DNA of 64,000 nt from the NCBI RefSeq assembly GCF_963583255.1, contig NC_084807.1:14531072-14595071 (forward strand), read 5' to 3'. Shown here in pieces: positions 33,701 through 44,918 of the stretch. Below the pieces are notes generated by a model that was not told where the DNA came from, did not search any database, and saw only the letters and a list, made by a program, of their open reading frames with translations. This DNA comes from Pyrus communis (taxonomy: Eukaryota > Streptophyta > Magnoliopsida > Rosales > Rosaceae). A program made the position numbers and the translations under genes. Positions within the stretch are counted from its first letter, which is position 1; every line of letters starts with the position of its first letter.

Positions 33701-35994
33701 GGGTCTCTCCAGTTCAAGTCGTTCCCAAGAAGTCCGGAGTAACTGTTATCAAGAATGATGAGAATGAGCTCGTGCCTACACGCATTCAGACTGGATGGCG
33801 AGTATGTATCGATTACCGGAAGCTAAATGCCATGACTAGGAAAGATCACTTTCCTTTGCCATTCATCGACCAAATGCTCGAAAGGTTAGCCGGTCATGCT
33901 TTTTACTGTTTTCTTGATGGATACTCTGGATATAACCAAATTGTGATAGCCCCGGATGATCAAGAGAAGACCACATTCACATGTCCCTTTGGAACATTTG
34001 CTTATCGTCGCATGCCATTTGGCTTATGCAACGCACCGGCCACTTTCCAAAGGTGTATGGTAAGTATATTTTCCGATTTTGTTGAAAAGATCATTAAGGT
34101 TTTCATGGATGATTTCAGTGTATTTGGGAGTTCATTTGATAATTGCTTGGATAATCTGACCTTAATTTTGAAACGATGTGTTGAAACTAACCTTGTCTTG
34201 AATTGGGAGAAATGTCACTTTATGGTGAAACAAGGTATAGTTTTAGGACATATTGTTTCAGAAAAAGGAATTGAAGTAGATAAATCAAAAATAGACCTTG
34301 TACGTCACTTACCCTCTCCTACTTCGGTTAGAGAGGTACGTTCGTTTCTTGGCCATGCAGGGTTCTATAGGCGTTTTATCAAGGACTTCTCCAAGATGTC
34401 CAACCCTCTTTGCCGATTGCTTCAAAAAGATGTGCCATTCAAGTTTGATGAAGAGTGTAATTCGGCATTTAACCAACTCAAGGAGAAGCTAGTCTCAGCC
34501 CCCATTATTGTACCTCCAGATTGGAGCCTTCCGTTCGAGCTCATGTGCGATGCATCCGACTATGCATTAGGAGCTGTTCTAGGACAAAGAAGAGACAAGC
34601 GGCCGCATGTCATATACTATGCCTCTCGGACTCTCAATGATGCCCAATTGAACTACTCCACGACGGAAAAAGAACTTCTAGCTGTGGTTTTTGCTTTAGA
34701 TAAATTCCGTTCATATTTAATTGGTACTAAAGTAATCGTTTATTCTGATCATGCAGCTTTGAGGTACTTGCTCACGAAAAAGGAAGCAAAGCCGAGGCTT
34801 ATCCGTTGGATTCTTCTTCTTCAAGAATTTGATATTGAAATCCGGGATAAGAAAGGAAGCGAGAATGTAGTGGCTGACCATTTAAGCCGAATGATCCACG
34901 AGGAGCATGAACATGCCGTACCTATCCCTGAAACTTTTCCCGATGAGCAGCTGCTTTCCATTGAGGTAAGTGAACCATGGTATGCAGATTTAGTGAATTA
35001 CTTGGTGGCTAAACAAATTCCAAATGAACTAAACAAGCACCAACGTGATAAGCTTAAAAATGATGCACGTTTCTATGTTTGGGATGACCCTTATTTGTGG
35101 AAGTATTGCTCAGATCAAATTATACGTAGATGTGTGCATGATTCTGAATTTCACTCAATTCTAAGCTTTTGTCACACATATGCATGTGGTGGTCATTTTG
35201 GCACACAACGCACTGCCCTCAAGGTTTTAGAGTGTGGTTTTTATTGGCCGACTATATTTAGGGATGCTAGAACCTTTTGTATGTCTTGTGATCGTTGCCA
35301 ACGAATGGGTAACATAGGTACCAAGGACCAAATGCCACAAACCCCTGTCTTTAATGTTGAAATTTTTGATGTTTGGGGCATTGATTTCATGGGCCCTTTC
35401 CCTCCATCTTATGGTTTCACTTATATCTTGCTTGCCGTTGATTATGTTTCTAAATGGGTGGAAGCAAAAGCCACCCGTACTAACGATTCTAAGGTGGTTG
35501 CAGATTTCGTGAAAACTAACATTTTTGCTAGGTTTGGAATGCCGAGAGTAATCATAAGTGATGGAGGGTCTCACTTTTGCAATCGGACCATTGAGGCGTT
35601 GCTAAGAAAGTACCATGTCAACCATAAGGTCTCCACACCTTACCATCCTCAAACAAATGGCCAAGCCGAGGTGTCTAACCGAGAAATCAAACAAATTTTG
35701 GAGAAGACCGTTGGACCAACAAGGAGGGATTGGAGCTTACGTTTAGATGATGCACTGTGGGCATATCGTACGGCATACAAAACACCCATTGGGATGTCAC
35801 CTTTTCGGCTCGTCTATGGTAAGCCATGTCATTTGCCCGTAGAGTTAGAGCACAAGGCATATTGGGCCGTGAAGACTTTCAACATGGACATAGATGCAGC
35901 GGGAGTTCATAGGAAGCTCCAATTGAATGAACTTGAGGAGATTCGGAATGAAGCCTATGAGAATGTACAAAGCCAAGACCAAAGCATTCCATGA
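30754..35994 (+). CDS. gag-pol: Gag-Pol polyprotein of element B (integrase end frameshifted)
   Basis: 1,746 codons in one frame from ATG 30754. Gag: capsid region at about 100-280 ([23 protein letters not shown]), then a CCHC knuckle C326-C329-H334-C339. Protease at about 635-740 with D654 in DLGASIN. RT at about 960-1180 with the FMDD box, D1119-D1120. RNase H at about 1255-1380 with D1266, E1307, D1332 and D1375. Integrase from about 1440: H1474, H1481, C1512, C1515, then D1544, D1603, E1639 (DD35E). The last nine or so residues are out of frame because, compared with copy C, 8 bp are missing at about 35963, between ATG repeats. The C-terminal integrase domain is therefore lost from this ORF. 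One frame without a stop or shift between gag and pol is normal for this lineage. It makes the proteins for particle formation, reverse transcription and insertion. Confidence 0.95.
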   Translation: MTRSSRPIIENISDFDGDFERTLRRTRSQQEPPQPPPQPGLEEDEVGVEEKPTDQIFEEEQAMAADNRTIKELSASGLDNALPLCIQYPTAAEGKTEEFELKSSLLHHIPKFHGLSMEDPNKHLKEFEVVCSSMTPVNVDGSILKMKAFPFSLMDKAKDWLYELAPGTVTSWESMKRAFLEKFFPTSRVILLRKKISGIQQNHGETFPAYYERFKGLVASCPQHQMKEELLLQYFYEGLLPIERQMLDASAGGALVDKTPRDAKILIANRALNAQQYEGVGQREAPRQQSVNEVSAISEIQSQLANLTSLVSQVVIGPKAQEHQVCGVCSIQGHPSDKCPQLIENGGWESANAIGFQGQNQNNPYSNTYNAGWRDHPNFKWREPQQAAQQGGFRPNPPGFYSKPYAPQQPQQPQQPSTSSHSGTSLESDQAMQLLTSISQGLQNQNNRIANNEKEMTDMKKQIGQISEFLGQIREQGKLPSSTTVNPKGGFESAKAITLRGGKEVGTEPNNPKSAQKVDEETTQPEADHPNSAKSGNLSSNSCTSRPNLPNVPFPRRFMQEKKEESEKDILETFRKVQVNIPLLDAIKQVPKYTKFLKDLCNTKRRRANKEVVKVSENVSAVLQRKLPTKCKDPGSFTIPCVIGHNRFEHAMLDLGASINVMPYSIYASMNLGELKQDGVIIQLADRSNAYPKGVLEDVLVQVNHLIFPADFYVLDMEDSAHSTSLPILLGRPFMKTARTKIDVYKGTLTMEFDGDVIDFNISETMRYPVDDHSCFSIDVIDSLAQVYLEELNEDALETTITKAIERKNEGFGPMQGHDKEEEFFAMGSSEEIIEVVAALESLPQQYGKVPLSLSNSVSTKMLPSVVQTPSLELKPLPDHLKYVFLGKGETLPVIISSSLTAMEEEKLVRVLREHKTAIGWTLADIKGISPTTCMHRILLEEGAKPTREAQRRLNPPMMEVVKKEIIKLLDCGVIYPISDSRWVSPVQVVPKKSGVTVIKNDENELVPTRIQTGWRVCIDYRKLNAMTRKDHFPLPFIDQMLERLAGHAFYCFLDGYSGYNQIVIAPDDQEKTTFTCPFGTFAYRRMPFGLCNAPATFQRCMVSIFSDFVEKIIKVFMDDFSVFGSSFDNCLDNLTLILKRCVETNLVLNWEKCHFMVKQGIVLGHIVSEKGIEVDKSKIDLVRHLPSPTSVREVRSFLGHAGFYRRFIKDFSKMSNPLCRLLQKDVPFKFDEECNSAFNQLKEKLVSAPIIVPPDWSLPFELMCDASDYALGAVLGQRRDKRPHVIYYASRTLNDAQLNYSTTEKELLAVVFALDKFRSYLIGTKVIVYSDHAALRYLLTKKEAKPRLIRWILLLQEFDIEIRDKKGSENVVADHLSRMIHEEHEHAVPIPETFPDEQLLSIEVSEPWYADLVNYLVAKQIPNELNKHQRDKLKNDARFYVWDDPYLWKYCSDQIIRRCVHDSEFHSILSFCHTYACGGHFGTQRTALKVLECGFYWPTIFRDARTFCMSCDRCQRMGNIGTKDQMPQTPVFNVEIFDVWGIDFMGPFPPSYGFTYILLAVDYVSKWVEAKATRTNDSKVVADFVKTNIFARFGMPRVIISDGGSHFCNRTIEALLRKYHVNHKVSTPYHPQTNGQAEVSNREIKQILEKTVGPTRRDWSLRLDDALWAYRTAYKTPIGMSPFRLVYGKPCHLPVELEHKAYWAVKTFNMDIDAAGVHRKLQLNELEEIRNEAYENVQSQDQSIP

Positions 35995-36268
35995 TAAAAT
36001 GATTCGAACCAAGACCTTCACAGTTGGGCAGAAAGTGTTACTTTTCAACTCTCGCCTACGTTTGTTTCCTGGTAAGTTGCGTTCTAAATGGATTGGCCCG
36101 TTTGTTGTTACTAATGTTTTCCCTCATGGTGCAGTGCAAATCAAAAGTTCAAGGACGCAGCAAGAATTCAAAGTGAATGGGCATCGATTGAAGCCCTATT
36201 ACGAGATGTTTGAGGAGCATGTCGTGGAGGAGGTACCCCTCCATGCCGTGGAACCTAGTCAAGCTTAA
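35966..36268 (+). pseudogene. Element B integrase C-terminal region, out of frame
   Basis: About 100 codons in a different frame from gag-pol, starting at the deletion point and ending at the stop at 36268. It carries [15 protein letters not shown] and KWIGPFVV, the GPF/Y-type C-terminal integrase motif, nearly identical to the end of the C integrase. As this part is separated by a frameshift, B integrase would lack a domain usually needed for target contact. There is no sign of a programmed frameshift site. Confidence 0.88.
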
Positions 36269-36812
36269 ACGGAGGTACCGTCCGGCTGCAAGACGTAAAA
36301 GAAAGCGCTTCGTGGGAGGCAACCCATGCATCCGAATAGAGAAGAACTTGGAAACCCCTTTAAGAGACTTATTTTTATTCCTTTCTTTTTCTTTACTGCC
36401 TTTACTTTGCTTTCTTTCTCGTATTTGTTTATTTGCTTGCTCTGTTGTGACTTTCTGCTTAAAACATTGAGGACAAAGTTTGATTTAAGTGTGGGGGGGT
36501 AAACAATTTGTATTTGCATGAATTTCGTGGGATTTATTCACCTTTCACTTAGAATGTGGTTTCTTGCTGTTTTAAGCGTTTTTAGAGTGTTTTAGTGTGT
36601 TTTATAGTGTCTTGGTATAAAACTCCGAAAATTTGATAAAAATTTAAAAAAAAAAAAAAAATTCTTTTCTTTGTTGCTATTTCGTTTCTGCCTTGTTAGG
36701 TTGTTTAGTTGTTATTGTTTGTTTGTTTATTAATTGTGTGAGTCTATGATTGTAACATTGAGAAAATGTTTGATTTATTGATAGGCAGTGATAAACAAAG
36801 AAAGATGATGCT
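36269..36812 (+). other. Spacer after pol with first internal polypurine-like tract, element B
   Basis: Non-coding. AAGTGTGGGGGGG at 36487-36499 follows the TTGAGGACAAAGTTTGATTT block, and an A run lies at about 36647-36661. The antisense ORF stop follows at 36813. Confidence 0.65.
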
Positions 36813-37505
36813 TCATAAAGGTTGTTTGCTTGAGGCCCCACTACGTGGCTTTACTCTTGAAGCGGAAGGCGTAGGAACGGAAGGCGTAGGAACAGAAGGC
36901 ATCGGAGCGGAAGGCGTAGGAACAGAAGGCATCGGAGCGGGAGGCATCGAAGATAGAGCATTCCAGGCCTCAATACTTGGCCAAGCGCTGGATGAGCCAG
37001 GAAAAAGGTGCCTCTGGAGGAAAGACGAGAACCGTTGACGGTCACTGTGAATCCGACCTTCAGACTCTTGCAGCTCATCAAGCTTCCTCTTCATGCCCGT
37101 CGAATAGTTGTTTGCAAGCACGTGCAAACTTCTATTCTCATACTTCAGCTGCTGGATCTCCTGCTTGAGACTTTCCACCTCTGCCATCAATGATTCCACC
37201 TGACGGGAGCGGGCAAGCAGGCGTTGGCCCATGTTGGACACAGAACTCGCACACTGAACACTAAGTGCGAGGGACTCTTGAACGGCCAACTCATCGGACC
37301 GTCCTGACAGCAGCCTACTATCTTTTGGAGTGAGGAGGTTCCTAGCTACTATTGTAGCTGTTGTGGCGTCCTGCATCACAGAGTCTTCACCTGAAAGAGG
37401 ACCGTTAGAAGAAAAGAAAGAAGGGCGCCATACGTTACCTTGACGCGGCGCGCCCGTATCACTGCTAAGGCTCAATTCCAAGCTAAGGTTCGATGAGTTT
37501 GCCAT
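36813..37505 (-). CDS. Antisense ORF (coiled-coil protein), element B copy
   Basis: 230 codons from the ATG at 37505-37503, opposite to gag-pol. Layout as in A and C: MANSSNLSLELSLSSDTGAP start, central LALSVQCASSVSNMGQRLL region, coiled coil at about residues 95-150 (VESLMAEVESLKQEIQQL), aromatic/Ser segment LFPGSSSAWPSIEAW, P-T-P-S / P-M-P-S repeats, basic C-terminus. It occupies the place of the env-like ORF of other Athila elements but has no signal peptide or transmembrane helix, so it is not envelope-like. The full-length element RNA carries its complement, so co-expression would form double-stranded RNA. It could be a captured host gene fragment or a long-standing element gene; three copies in different deletion derivatives favour the second. 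Function unknown. Confidence 0.82.
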   Translation of the reverse strand: MANSSNLSLELSLSSDTGAPRQGNVWRPSFFSSNGPLSGEDSVMQDATTATIVARNLLTPKDSRLLSGRSDELAVQESLALSVQCASSVSNMGQRLLARSRQVESLMAEVESLKQEIQQLKYENRSLHVLANNYSTGMKRKLDELQESEGRIHSDRQRFSSFLQRHLFPGSSSAWPSIEAWNALSSMPPAPMPSVPTPSAPMPSVPTPSVPTPSASRVKPRSGASSKQPL

Positions 37506-37649
37506 TTTTTCAAAAGTGTTCAAAGAAAAGGGATGGAGTTAAATTTCAAAGGGCCGGAGTCGATTTTCAAGAATGGGAAATCTGCAGAGTGTGTTTGTTG
37601 TGGTGATCGATAGCTCAATAAAAAAGCCACGGCGACGCGTCCACCAATT

Positions 37650-37684
<35 letters not shown>

Positions 37685-38530
37685 CCGGAATCTCCGGCGT
37701 AATTTAGGCGACGCTTTCTCGGCTTTTCAGAAGGCGCGTTCAACTTTGTCAAAAGATTTCTTCTTTTCAGACAACACGTGGAGGCCATCATCACAACTAC
37801 ACATCTTTAGCCGACAAGCGCAAAGTTCGGCGACGCTTTCTCTGCTTTTCGGAAGACGCGTGCAGCTTTGTCAAAAGGAGCCGCATCTGCACTACCACGT
37901 GTCGTTCAGAAAGCGAAGGGGTGTTGTTCAGAAAGCGAAGGGGCGTCGTTCAGAAATCGAAGGGGCGCCTGCTCAGAAATCGAAGAGGCGTGTTCAGAGA
38001 TCGAAGAGGCGCCACTATTTCAAAAAGCCAGATTTGCGGGATCAAAACGTTTGTCGACAAAGGTAACAAGTACCACCACTTGATATTATCTCTATATATG
38101 TCGACCTTCGTCTTTTATGGCAGGGCAAACCTGAAGAAAAATGCCCAACTCTCCCTCACCTCTGAGGGCGTACTCCCAGCAAAGCCTTTCGAAAGACTCA
38201 ATTCTTTCTTCTTCCCCAAAGATGATACCAGATGCCTGGAGTACATATGACCCAGGAGGAAACAGCACAACAAATACATGTGCTGATTCATTCACCGCTT
38301 CTTCAAAAGCAAAGGTATCTCATATCATCAAGGTCAAAAGCAAAAGTATCTCATATCATGCTCTTTCCCTGTCTTTTTCTTTGTCCTTGTTCTTACTCGC
38401 ATGGCAAAGTAAAACAAGCAATCAGCCGGCACTTGGAGTCAGTCTTCCGTTCTGGAGCCAACTGTCTGGAATCTATTCCTGATTGCTTACCTAGCGTTGC
38501 TCTCGAGTAGTCATCTTCAACGGTTGATAC
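37506..38530 (-). promoter_or_regulatory. Promoter-like region of the antisense ORF, element B
   Basis: Same layout as in A: duplicated TTTGACAAA blocks (near 37744 and 37867 on the complement), CACGTG at about 37775 and 37895, five tandem repeats at 37905-38016, TATATAGAG complement near 38096, and an exon-like piece with flanking splice-type sites near 38490-38545. A run of about 32 A (37652-37683) has expanded here and is absent in A and C. Confidence 0.45.
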
Positions 38531-39894
38531 ACTTCCGGAGAAGGGACCACTTCTGCAAAGGGGAGCGAGTAAGGCAAGTGCAAATGATACATTGAAGCAT
38601 GTGGAGACAAACATAGGCTGAGTTATCCTCCAACCCTTTTCAATACGAATTGGAAAGATTGAACAAAGAAACAGATAAAAGGGATAAGCTCAGACCTTCG
38701 GGGGAGACCAAAAGAACCATCCTGCTGCCCAGTTCAAGAAGTAGCACAAAGGAAAATCAACGATGGGCAGAAACCAGTTCAAAAGTAAGCCTGTGGAATC
38801 ATCAAGATCAAGCCTCAATGCAATCAACAAAGAGAAGATGGAATTTACACTCTATAACCAGATTTGCGTCTCTAAACTCTTCTCTTTGTTAATTACATTA
38901 TGCCATGTTTAGTATGTTTAAGTGCTTTTTGTGTATTTACTTATGCTTTGTGTGAATCTATGCTTAAAACATTGAGGACAATGTTTGATTTAAGTGTGGG
39001 GGGGGGGGGGGGTAACTAAGTATATTTGATGCAAATTCGTTGGATTTTATCACCTATCACTTCACATGTTGTTTCTCACTGTTTTAAAACTGTTTTAGTG
39101 TGTTTTGTCTTAAAAATTCGAAAATCCCATAAAAATTTGAAAAATTGTTTTGAAAAACCCAAAAAGAGTTGTTTTAAAGTTGTTTTTGTGTGTGTGTTTG
39201 TGTCTTAGGATACCTTCCAACACAATGATAAGGATTTGGTTTGTAATTGCATGACTGTTAAAAAGAGTTATTAACATAGAGAAAAGTTTGATTTACTCTT
39301 GGTATATGCTTGGTTATGGTTATAATGTATAACTTCACATGCAATCATAAAAGAAAATTTAGTTTTTGTAACATGCCTGAAGGAAGGAACTCAAACAAAT
39401 GCTACAACCCTGAGAGACTTGAGCCTATAACGTTCTTTGGAGAGTATAATCTGTGATTTCTTGTTTTCTAAAATCGTTGCATGATCTCATTATTCTTTGC
39501 TTGGTTACTACTTAGAAGGCGTTTCATCATATAGTTCCAAATGCTAGAACTCATGCCCATTTCATTCAAAGCATGTTATTGATTTGCATAACATATATCA
39601 AGATGAAGTTGTGTAGTTGCCACCATAGCCAAATAGCCTCACTTCCCATATTTCGTATATGTTGTAAGTTTTACCCCCGTTGAGCCATGTTAACCCATGT
39701 TCTTTGTTTACCCACTTTATCTTCACCTAACCTAGAATATGACCGTCCTTACCCTTGTTCTTAAAAGATAGTGAGCATGACTTAATTGAATTCCTTTTGA
39801 GTTACATTATGAAAGAAAATAAGTGTGGGGGAGAGAATGTTTAAGTGTTTTTGTTTTGAGATTCAAAAGAAAAAAAAAAAAAAAAAAAAACAAA

Positions 39895-39938
<44 letters not shown>

Positions 39939-40674
39939 AAAGAATAAGTGATTGAAGAAAGGTTCCAAAACACCAATTCTGGGCGTAAATTGTCTAAATT
40001 CTCCCTTTTTGTTCAAAAGTTGAGTTTTCATTCAAAAGTGAATTCTAAGTTGATTAAAATGCTTTGCTCACTATTTCTTTAAGAACCTTTGTTTTCCATA
40101 TCCCTTCTTTATCCACATACCCCAAGCCCCGTTACAACCCTTGACTTCTATCTTGAGTGTTGTGTATTTCAATTTGTGGAGTTTGAACTTGGTATGAGCT
40201 TATGGTGTCACTGGTTCTCGCGTCTAAGTAGTAGCATTCCATTCATGAGATCATATCTAAAATTGATTATTAACTCCAGAATTTGCGTTCTTTGTGATAC
40301 ATATATGTGAGTGTCGTTTTCATGTTTACATCAATCTTCTCACATATGACTAGATTAGGGTGTGTAGTTAGAAAATCTGAGTAAAAAATTGAGTGCATAT
40401 CTTGAAAGGAATTGAGCAAATTCTCTAAGGCATGTTACTACATTCAAAACATGGTTTTAAATGCTTAATTGTGAACTAGTATATGGTGACTATGATTAAG
40501 AATGTACTTAAATGTGAAGATGACTAAAATCTGTGAGAATGATGATTTTTAACTTGTCATGTGCATTGGAAATCCCTAAGACGGTTGTTGGAAGGTTTAG
40601 GTTGTGTTTTACGTGTTTAGTGTCGTTTTGTTTATTTGTTTTTATTCTGTTTTGCTCGAGGACTAGCAAAAGCT
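38531..40674 (+). other. Element B 3' non-coding region with two polypurine-like tracts
   Basis: AAGTGT followed by 15 G at 38992-39012 (seven G in A and C) and AAGTGTGGGGGAG at 39821-39833. An A-rich run lies at 39869-39936. No conserved ORF. The tract sequences repeat the motif of the 3' polypurine tract. Confidence 0.65.
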
Positions 40675-40689
40675 AAGTGTGGGGGTATT
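40675..40689 (+). other. 3' polypurine tract, element B
   Basis: AAGTGTGGGGGTATT immediately before the 3' LTR. Confidence 0.87.
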
Positions 40690-43042
40690 TGATAGGAGCA
40701 TATTCATGCGACTTAAATGGCTTGTTCTCGTGCATTTACGTTATGTTTCTCTCGTTATTTTAGTCCTTTATGCTTCTTTTGTGTGTTTTCAGGTTCTAAG
40801 GGCCTAGGGAGCAAGAAAGTGCATTTTGAGGCCATTTGGAGCATTTTTGGGCATGGATTGGATAGCTTATCCATGGAGCCAAGAGGATGTACGAATTTGA
40901 AGGCCTTGTATGCACTTGAAGACACAAAACAATGGCTCTAGCCCAATCAAACACATTATGCCATACAAACCAACCTATTTTAGGCCCATTCTATGTACTT
41001 AAACCCTAGCCCTTTAAACTAATTCATTTATCACTTATCAAACCATTCACTTATCACTCACCACATATCATTCACTTATCACTTAACATATCATTCATTT
41101 ATTTCACTTCCATACTCCTCTTAATTCCACATGCATTCTCACACATGCACATCATTCACTCACATTTCCACCATTCATTCTTTATTCCTTTCCAAACATC
41201 TCACATGCATTTCCACCTTCCTACTTCATCATTTCACCACATTCTCCCTCTTTAACTCACATGCATTCATCATAATTCACAACACAAAACAACTTCATTG
41301 CCATGGGTTCCCATTTCCTTTCCAAACATCTCACATGCATTTCTTCATTATTTCCTAACCCTACATGCATTATTTATTGCATCTTCACATGCATTCACAC
41401 ACACTTTACACATTCAAACCGTGAGCTCCCATTCCTATATGCCATTTTCAGATTTCCACCCACTAACCTAGTCATCAACACATGCACTTCCACCTTTCAT
41501 CCACAATGATTCATGATTCATTCACTTTGCATCCTTTAAATCACATACTTTTCCATCATTAATTAGCCACTTGCATCTTAAACAAACAACCATATGTTCC
41601 CTCCACTACTCCTATAAATACCCTTGCATTCATTCATTCAATTCATATCTCATATTTCCATTCACAACACTTCACACAACACAAATACACATCCATTGCC
41701 GCAATTCCCCTTCCATTTTCTGTGCAGTTTTTCTCCTTCATTGCAGCCACTATCCAACCACTTCCCATCCCTCCAAAACACTTCACATAATCCCCAAAGC
41801 TCACCTTAGACCTTGTGCTACAACAACGAGGAAGAAAAGAGTGCTTAAACGTTCATACAATTCAAGTTTGAGTTGTTGGAATGTTTAGGTGTTTCTTTGA
41901 TTTCAAAGTTTAAATTTAATTCTCTTTGTTTTGTACGTATGAGAAGGGAAGAGAAGAGTGCCTAAACGTTCATACAATTCACGTTTGAGTTGTTGGAATG
42001 TTTAGGTGTTTCTTTAATTTCAAAGTTATGAGGAACTAAACCCCCTTTAGCTAGGGGGTGATTCGAAACTATGTTTATATTTGCAATTTGAATTGATTAC
42101 GTTTGGTTGGAATTTCATAAGTTGTGGATTCAATTCGTTTAACTGTTTGATTGATAACTTATTTATGTATGTTCATTGAGATTGCAAGCTTAATTTTCAT
42201 GCATAAATATGACGCTAGAATATAAGTGAATTTCACCTAATCGCTATGAACTTATATTCACAAGTAGTGGAGGTTGCTTATAAACAATCGCGTTAAATGA
42301 ATTCTTGGCATAAGTTTCATGCGTATTCCATAGTAACGAATGCCTCGTCGATGTTTATGATTTCCGTTGAACTTAATGATCTTTGTTGAATGTCTCTATC
42401 ATGCGTATTCCATAGTCAGGGACTTTGATTAAGAATAATTTGGTTGTAATGCGTATTCCATTCAATCCAACGAATTTAGGGAAATCTGAAAGTTAATCTA
42501 AGTGGATCTAATTAACTTGGAGCATTGAGTTTCACAACTTATCGAAAGACCAACTGAGAATCAATTTTGTTTTGCAAGTGTAACATGTGTGGAGAAGAAC
42601 CCCTTGGCTATTCCATCATCCATATTTTTATCACATTCATATTTACATTTTGCCTTTAATTATATTCTGTCCATTTAATTTAATATCGTCCAACCACAAT
42701 TTCCCCCCCCCCTATTTTGTTAAGTCTTAATCATTCGTATTTGTTTTATTTTTGTATCTTTAAGCTTTTGGAGTCATAAACACTTGCAAATTCGTCTAAA
42801 TCAAGTTCTAGCTTCTATTTGAGTCAATTTGATTGTTTTAGACAATTTGAGTTTTTCAAAGCCATTCTGAGTCCTAGTAGTCTTGTTAAGAGTATTTTAA
42901 TTTAGTTTTTATGTTTTTAAGTCAATTTAGAAGGTTTTAGCAAGCCCTCCTAATCCCCGGTCTAGAACGATCCCTCACTTATCCATTCTACTACAATTGT
43001 CAAACGAGGGTTTAATTTGAGTGTCAAGTAAATCTCGCACCA
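40690..43042 (+). repeat. Element B 3' LTR
   Basis: 2,353 bp, nearly identical to the 5' LTR: a G-to-T change near 40890, a T-to-C change near 42417, and a C-run two longer near 42705. It ends CTCGCACCA followed by TTTAG. Confidence 0.95.
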
Positions 43043-43047
43043 TTTAG

Positions 43048-44853
43048 TTACCAAGTAATTCACTAAATCTGCATACCATGGTTCACTTACCTCAATGGAT
43101 AGCAGCTGCTCATCGGGAAAAGTTTCAGGGATAGGCACGGCATGTTCATGCTCCTCGTGGATCATTCGGCTTAAATGGTCAGCCACTACATTCTCGCTTC
43201 CTTTCTTATCCCGGATTTCAATATCAAATTCTTGAAGAAGAAGAATCCAACGGATAAGCCTCGGCTTTGCTTCCTTTTTTGTGAGCAAGTACCTCAAAGC
43301 TGCATGATCAGAATAAACGATTACTTTAGTACCAATTAAATATGAACGGAATTTATCTAAAGCAAAAACCACAGCTAGAAGTTCTTTTTCCGTCGTGGAG
43401 TAGTTCAATTGGGCATCATTGAGAGTCCGAGAGGCATAGTATATGACATGCGGCCGCTTGCCTCTTCTTTGTCCTAGAACAGCTCCTAATGCATAGTCGG
43501 ATGCATCGCACATGAGCTCGAACGGAAGGCTCCAATCTGGAGGTACAATAATGGGGGCCGAGACTAGCTTCTCCTTGAGTTGGTTAAATGCCGAATTACA
43601 CTCTTCATCAAACTTGAATGGCACATCTTTTTGAAGCAATCGGCAAAGAGGGTTGGACATCTTGGAGAAGTCTTTGATAAAACGCCTATAGAACCCTGCA
43701 TGGCCAAGAAACGAACGTACCTCTCTAACCGAAGTAGGAGAGGGTAAGTGACGTACAAGGTCTATTTTAGATTTATCTACTTCAATTCCTTTTTCTGAAA
43801 CAATATGTCTTAAAACTATACCTTGTTTCACCATAAAGTGACATTTCTCCCAATTCAAGACAAGGTTAGTTTCAACACATCGTTTCAAAATTAAGGTCAG
43901 ATTATCCAAGCAATTATCAAATGAACTCCCAAATACACTGAAATCATCCATGAAAACCTCAATGATCTTTTCAACAAAATCGGAAAATATACTTACCATA
44001 CACCTTTGGAAAGTGGCCGGTGCGTTGCATAAGCCAAATGGCATGCGACGATAAGCAAATGTTCCAAAGGGACATGTGAATGTGGTCTTCTCTTGATCAT
44101 CCGGGGCTATCACAATTTGGTTATATCCAGAGTATCCATCAAGAAAACAGTAAAAAGCATGACCGGCTAACCTTTCGAGCATCTGGTCGATGAATGGCAA
44201 AGGAAAGTGATCTTTCCTAGTCATGGCATTTAGCTTCCGGTAATCGATACATACGCGCCATCCAGTCTGAATGCGTGTAGGCACGAGCTCATTCTCATCA
44301 TTCTTGATAACAGTTACTCCGGACTTCTTGGGAACGACTTGAACTGGAGAGACCCAACGGCTATCGGAGATAGGGTAGATCACTCCGCAATCCAAAAGCT
44401 TGATTATTTCCTTCTTCACCACTTCCATCATCGGAGGGTTGAGACGGCGTTGAGCCTCTCGAGTTGGTTTAGCCCCCTCCTCAAGAAGTATACGGTGCAT
44501 GCATGTGGTAGGGCTTATTCCTTTAATGTCGGCCAAAGTCCACCCTATGGCCGTTTTGTGTTCTCGCAGCACCCTCACAAGCTTCTCCTCCTCCATTGCC
44601 GTGAGACTTGATGAAATGATGACGGGCAATGTTTCGCCTTTTCCCAAAAACACATACTTCAAATGGTCTGGCAACGGCTTAAGTTCAAGCGATGGTGCCT
44701 GAACAACAGAAGGTAGCATCTTAGTGGAAACTGAATTTGAAAGTGAGAGTGGAACCTTACCATATTGTTGTGGCAATGACTCAAGGGCTGCCACAACCTC
44801 AATTATTTCTTCACTAGAACCCATTGCAAAGAATTCCTCCTCCTTGTCGTGGA
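43048..44853 (-). pseudogene. Element C reverse transcriptase and RNase H (gag and protease deleted)
   Basis: An uninterrupted frame of about 600 codons on the minus strand, part of the 652-codon ORF 42962-44920. It begins at the [11 protein letters not shown] linker that follows protease in B and covers RT (DGYSGYNQI, catalytic FMDD in [11 protein letters not shown]) and RNase H ([36 protein letters not shown]). It ends at DLVNYL where B inserted; integrase continues at 28270. The leader joins directly to this linker at about 44853, removing all of gag and protease. An in-frame ATG lies in the PBS/leader (44920), so the ORF opens upstream, but that start is probably fortuitous. Differences from B include Arg for Gly in the GIVLRHIV block, next to the RT connection. 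Confidence 0.92.
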
Positions 44854-44900
44854 AACAAAAAAAATATAAAAATAAAGACAAAGGATTAGCAAAGTTGCTA

Positions 44901-44918
44901 ATCCCCGGCAACGGCGCC
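44901..44918 (-). other. Primer-binding site, tRNA-Asp, element C
   Basis: Complement of TGGCGCCGTTGCCGGGGA, beside the LTR end at 44924. The leader hairpin GGATTAGCAA/TTGCTAATCC lies at 44882-44903. Confidence 0.92.

Larger units (their letters stand above)
28271..43042 (+). mobile_element. Element B: near-complete Athila-type retrotransposon
   Basis: 14,772 bp, TGATAGGAGC...CTCGCACCA, TSD TTTAG (28266-28270 and 43043-43047), inside the integrase gene of C. Contents: 5' LTR 28271-30621, tRNA-Asp PBS, gag-pol 30754-35994, out-of-frame integrase end to 36268, antisense ORF 36813-37505, four polypurine-like tracts, 3' LTR 40690-43042. LTRs differ at two sites found by eye (28470/40890 area and 29997/42417 area) and in a C-run (8 vs 10). 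It is therefore young, though slightly older than A by this count. The env-like ORF seen in many Athila elements is absent; the antisense ORF occupies its place. Confidence 0.95.

Noticed and set aside
33393..33717. Opposite-strand ORFs within gag-pol of B and C (for example 32337-32738, 32889-33332, 44339-44702)
   Set aside because: Shadow frames of strongly conserved pol codons; they appear wherever pol does and carry no own domain.
36269..40674. Envelope-like ORF after pol
   Set aside because: Many Athila elements have one, but no sense-strand ORF here is long, conserved among A, B and C, or has a signal peptide or membrane helix.
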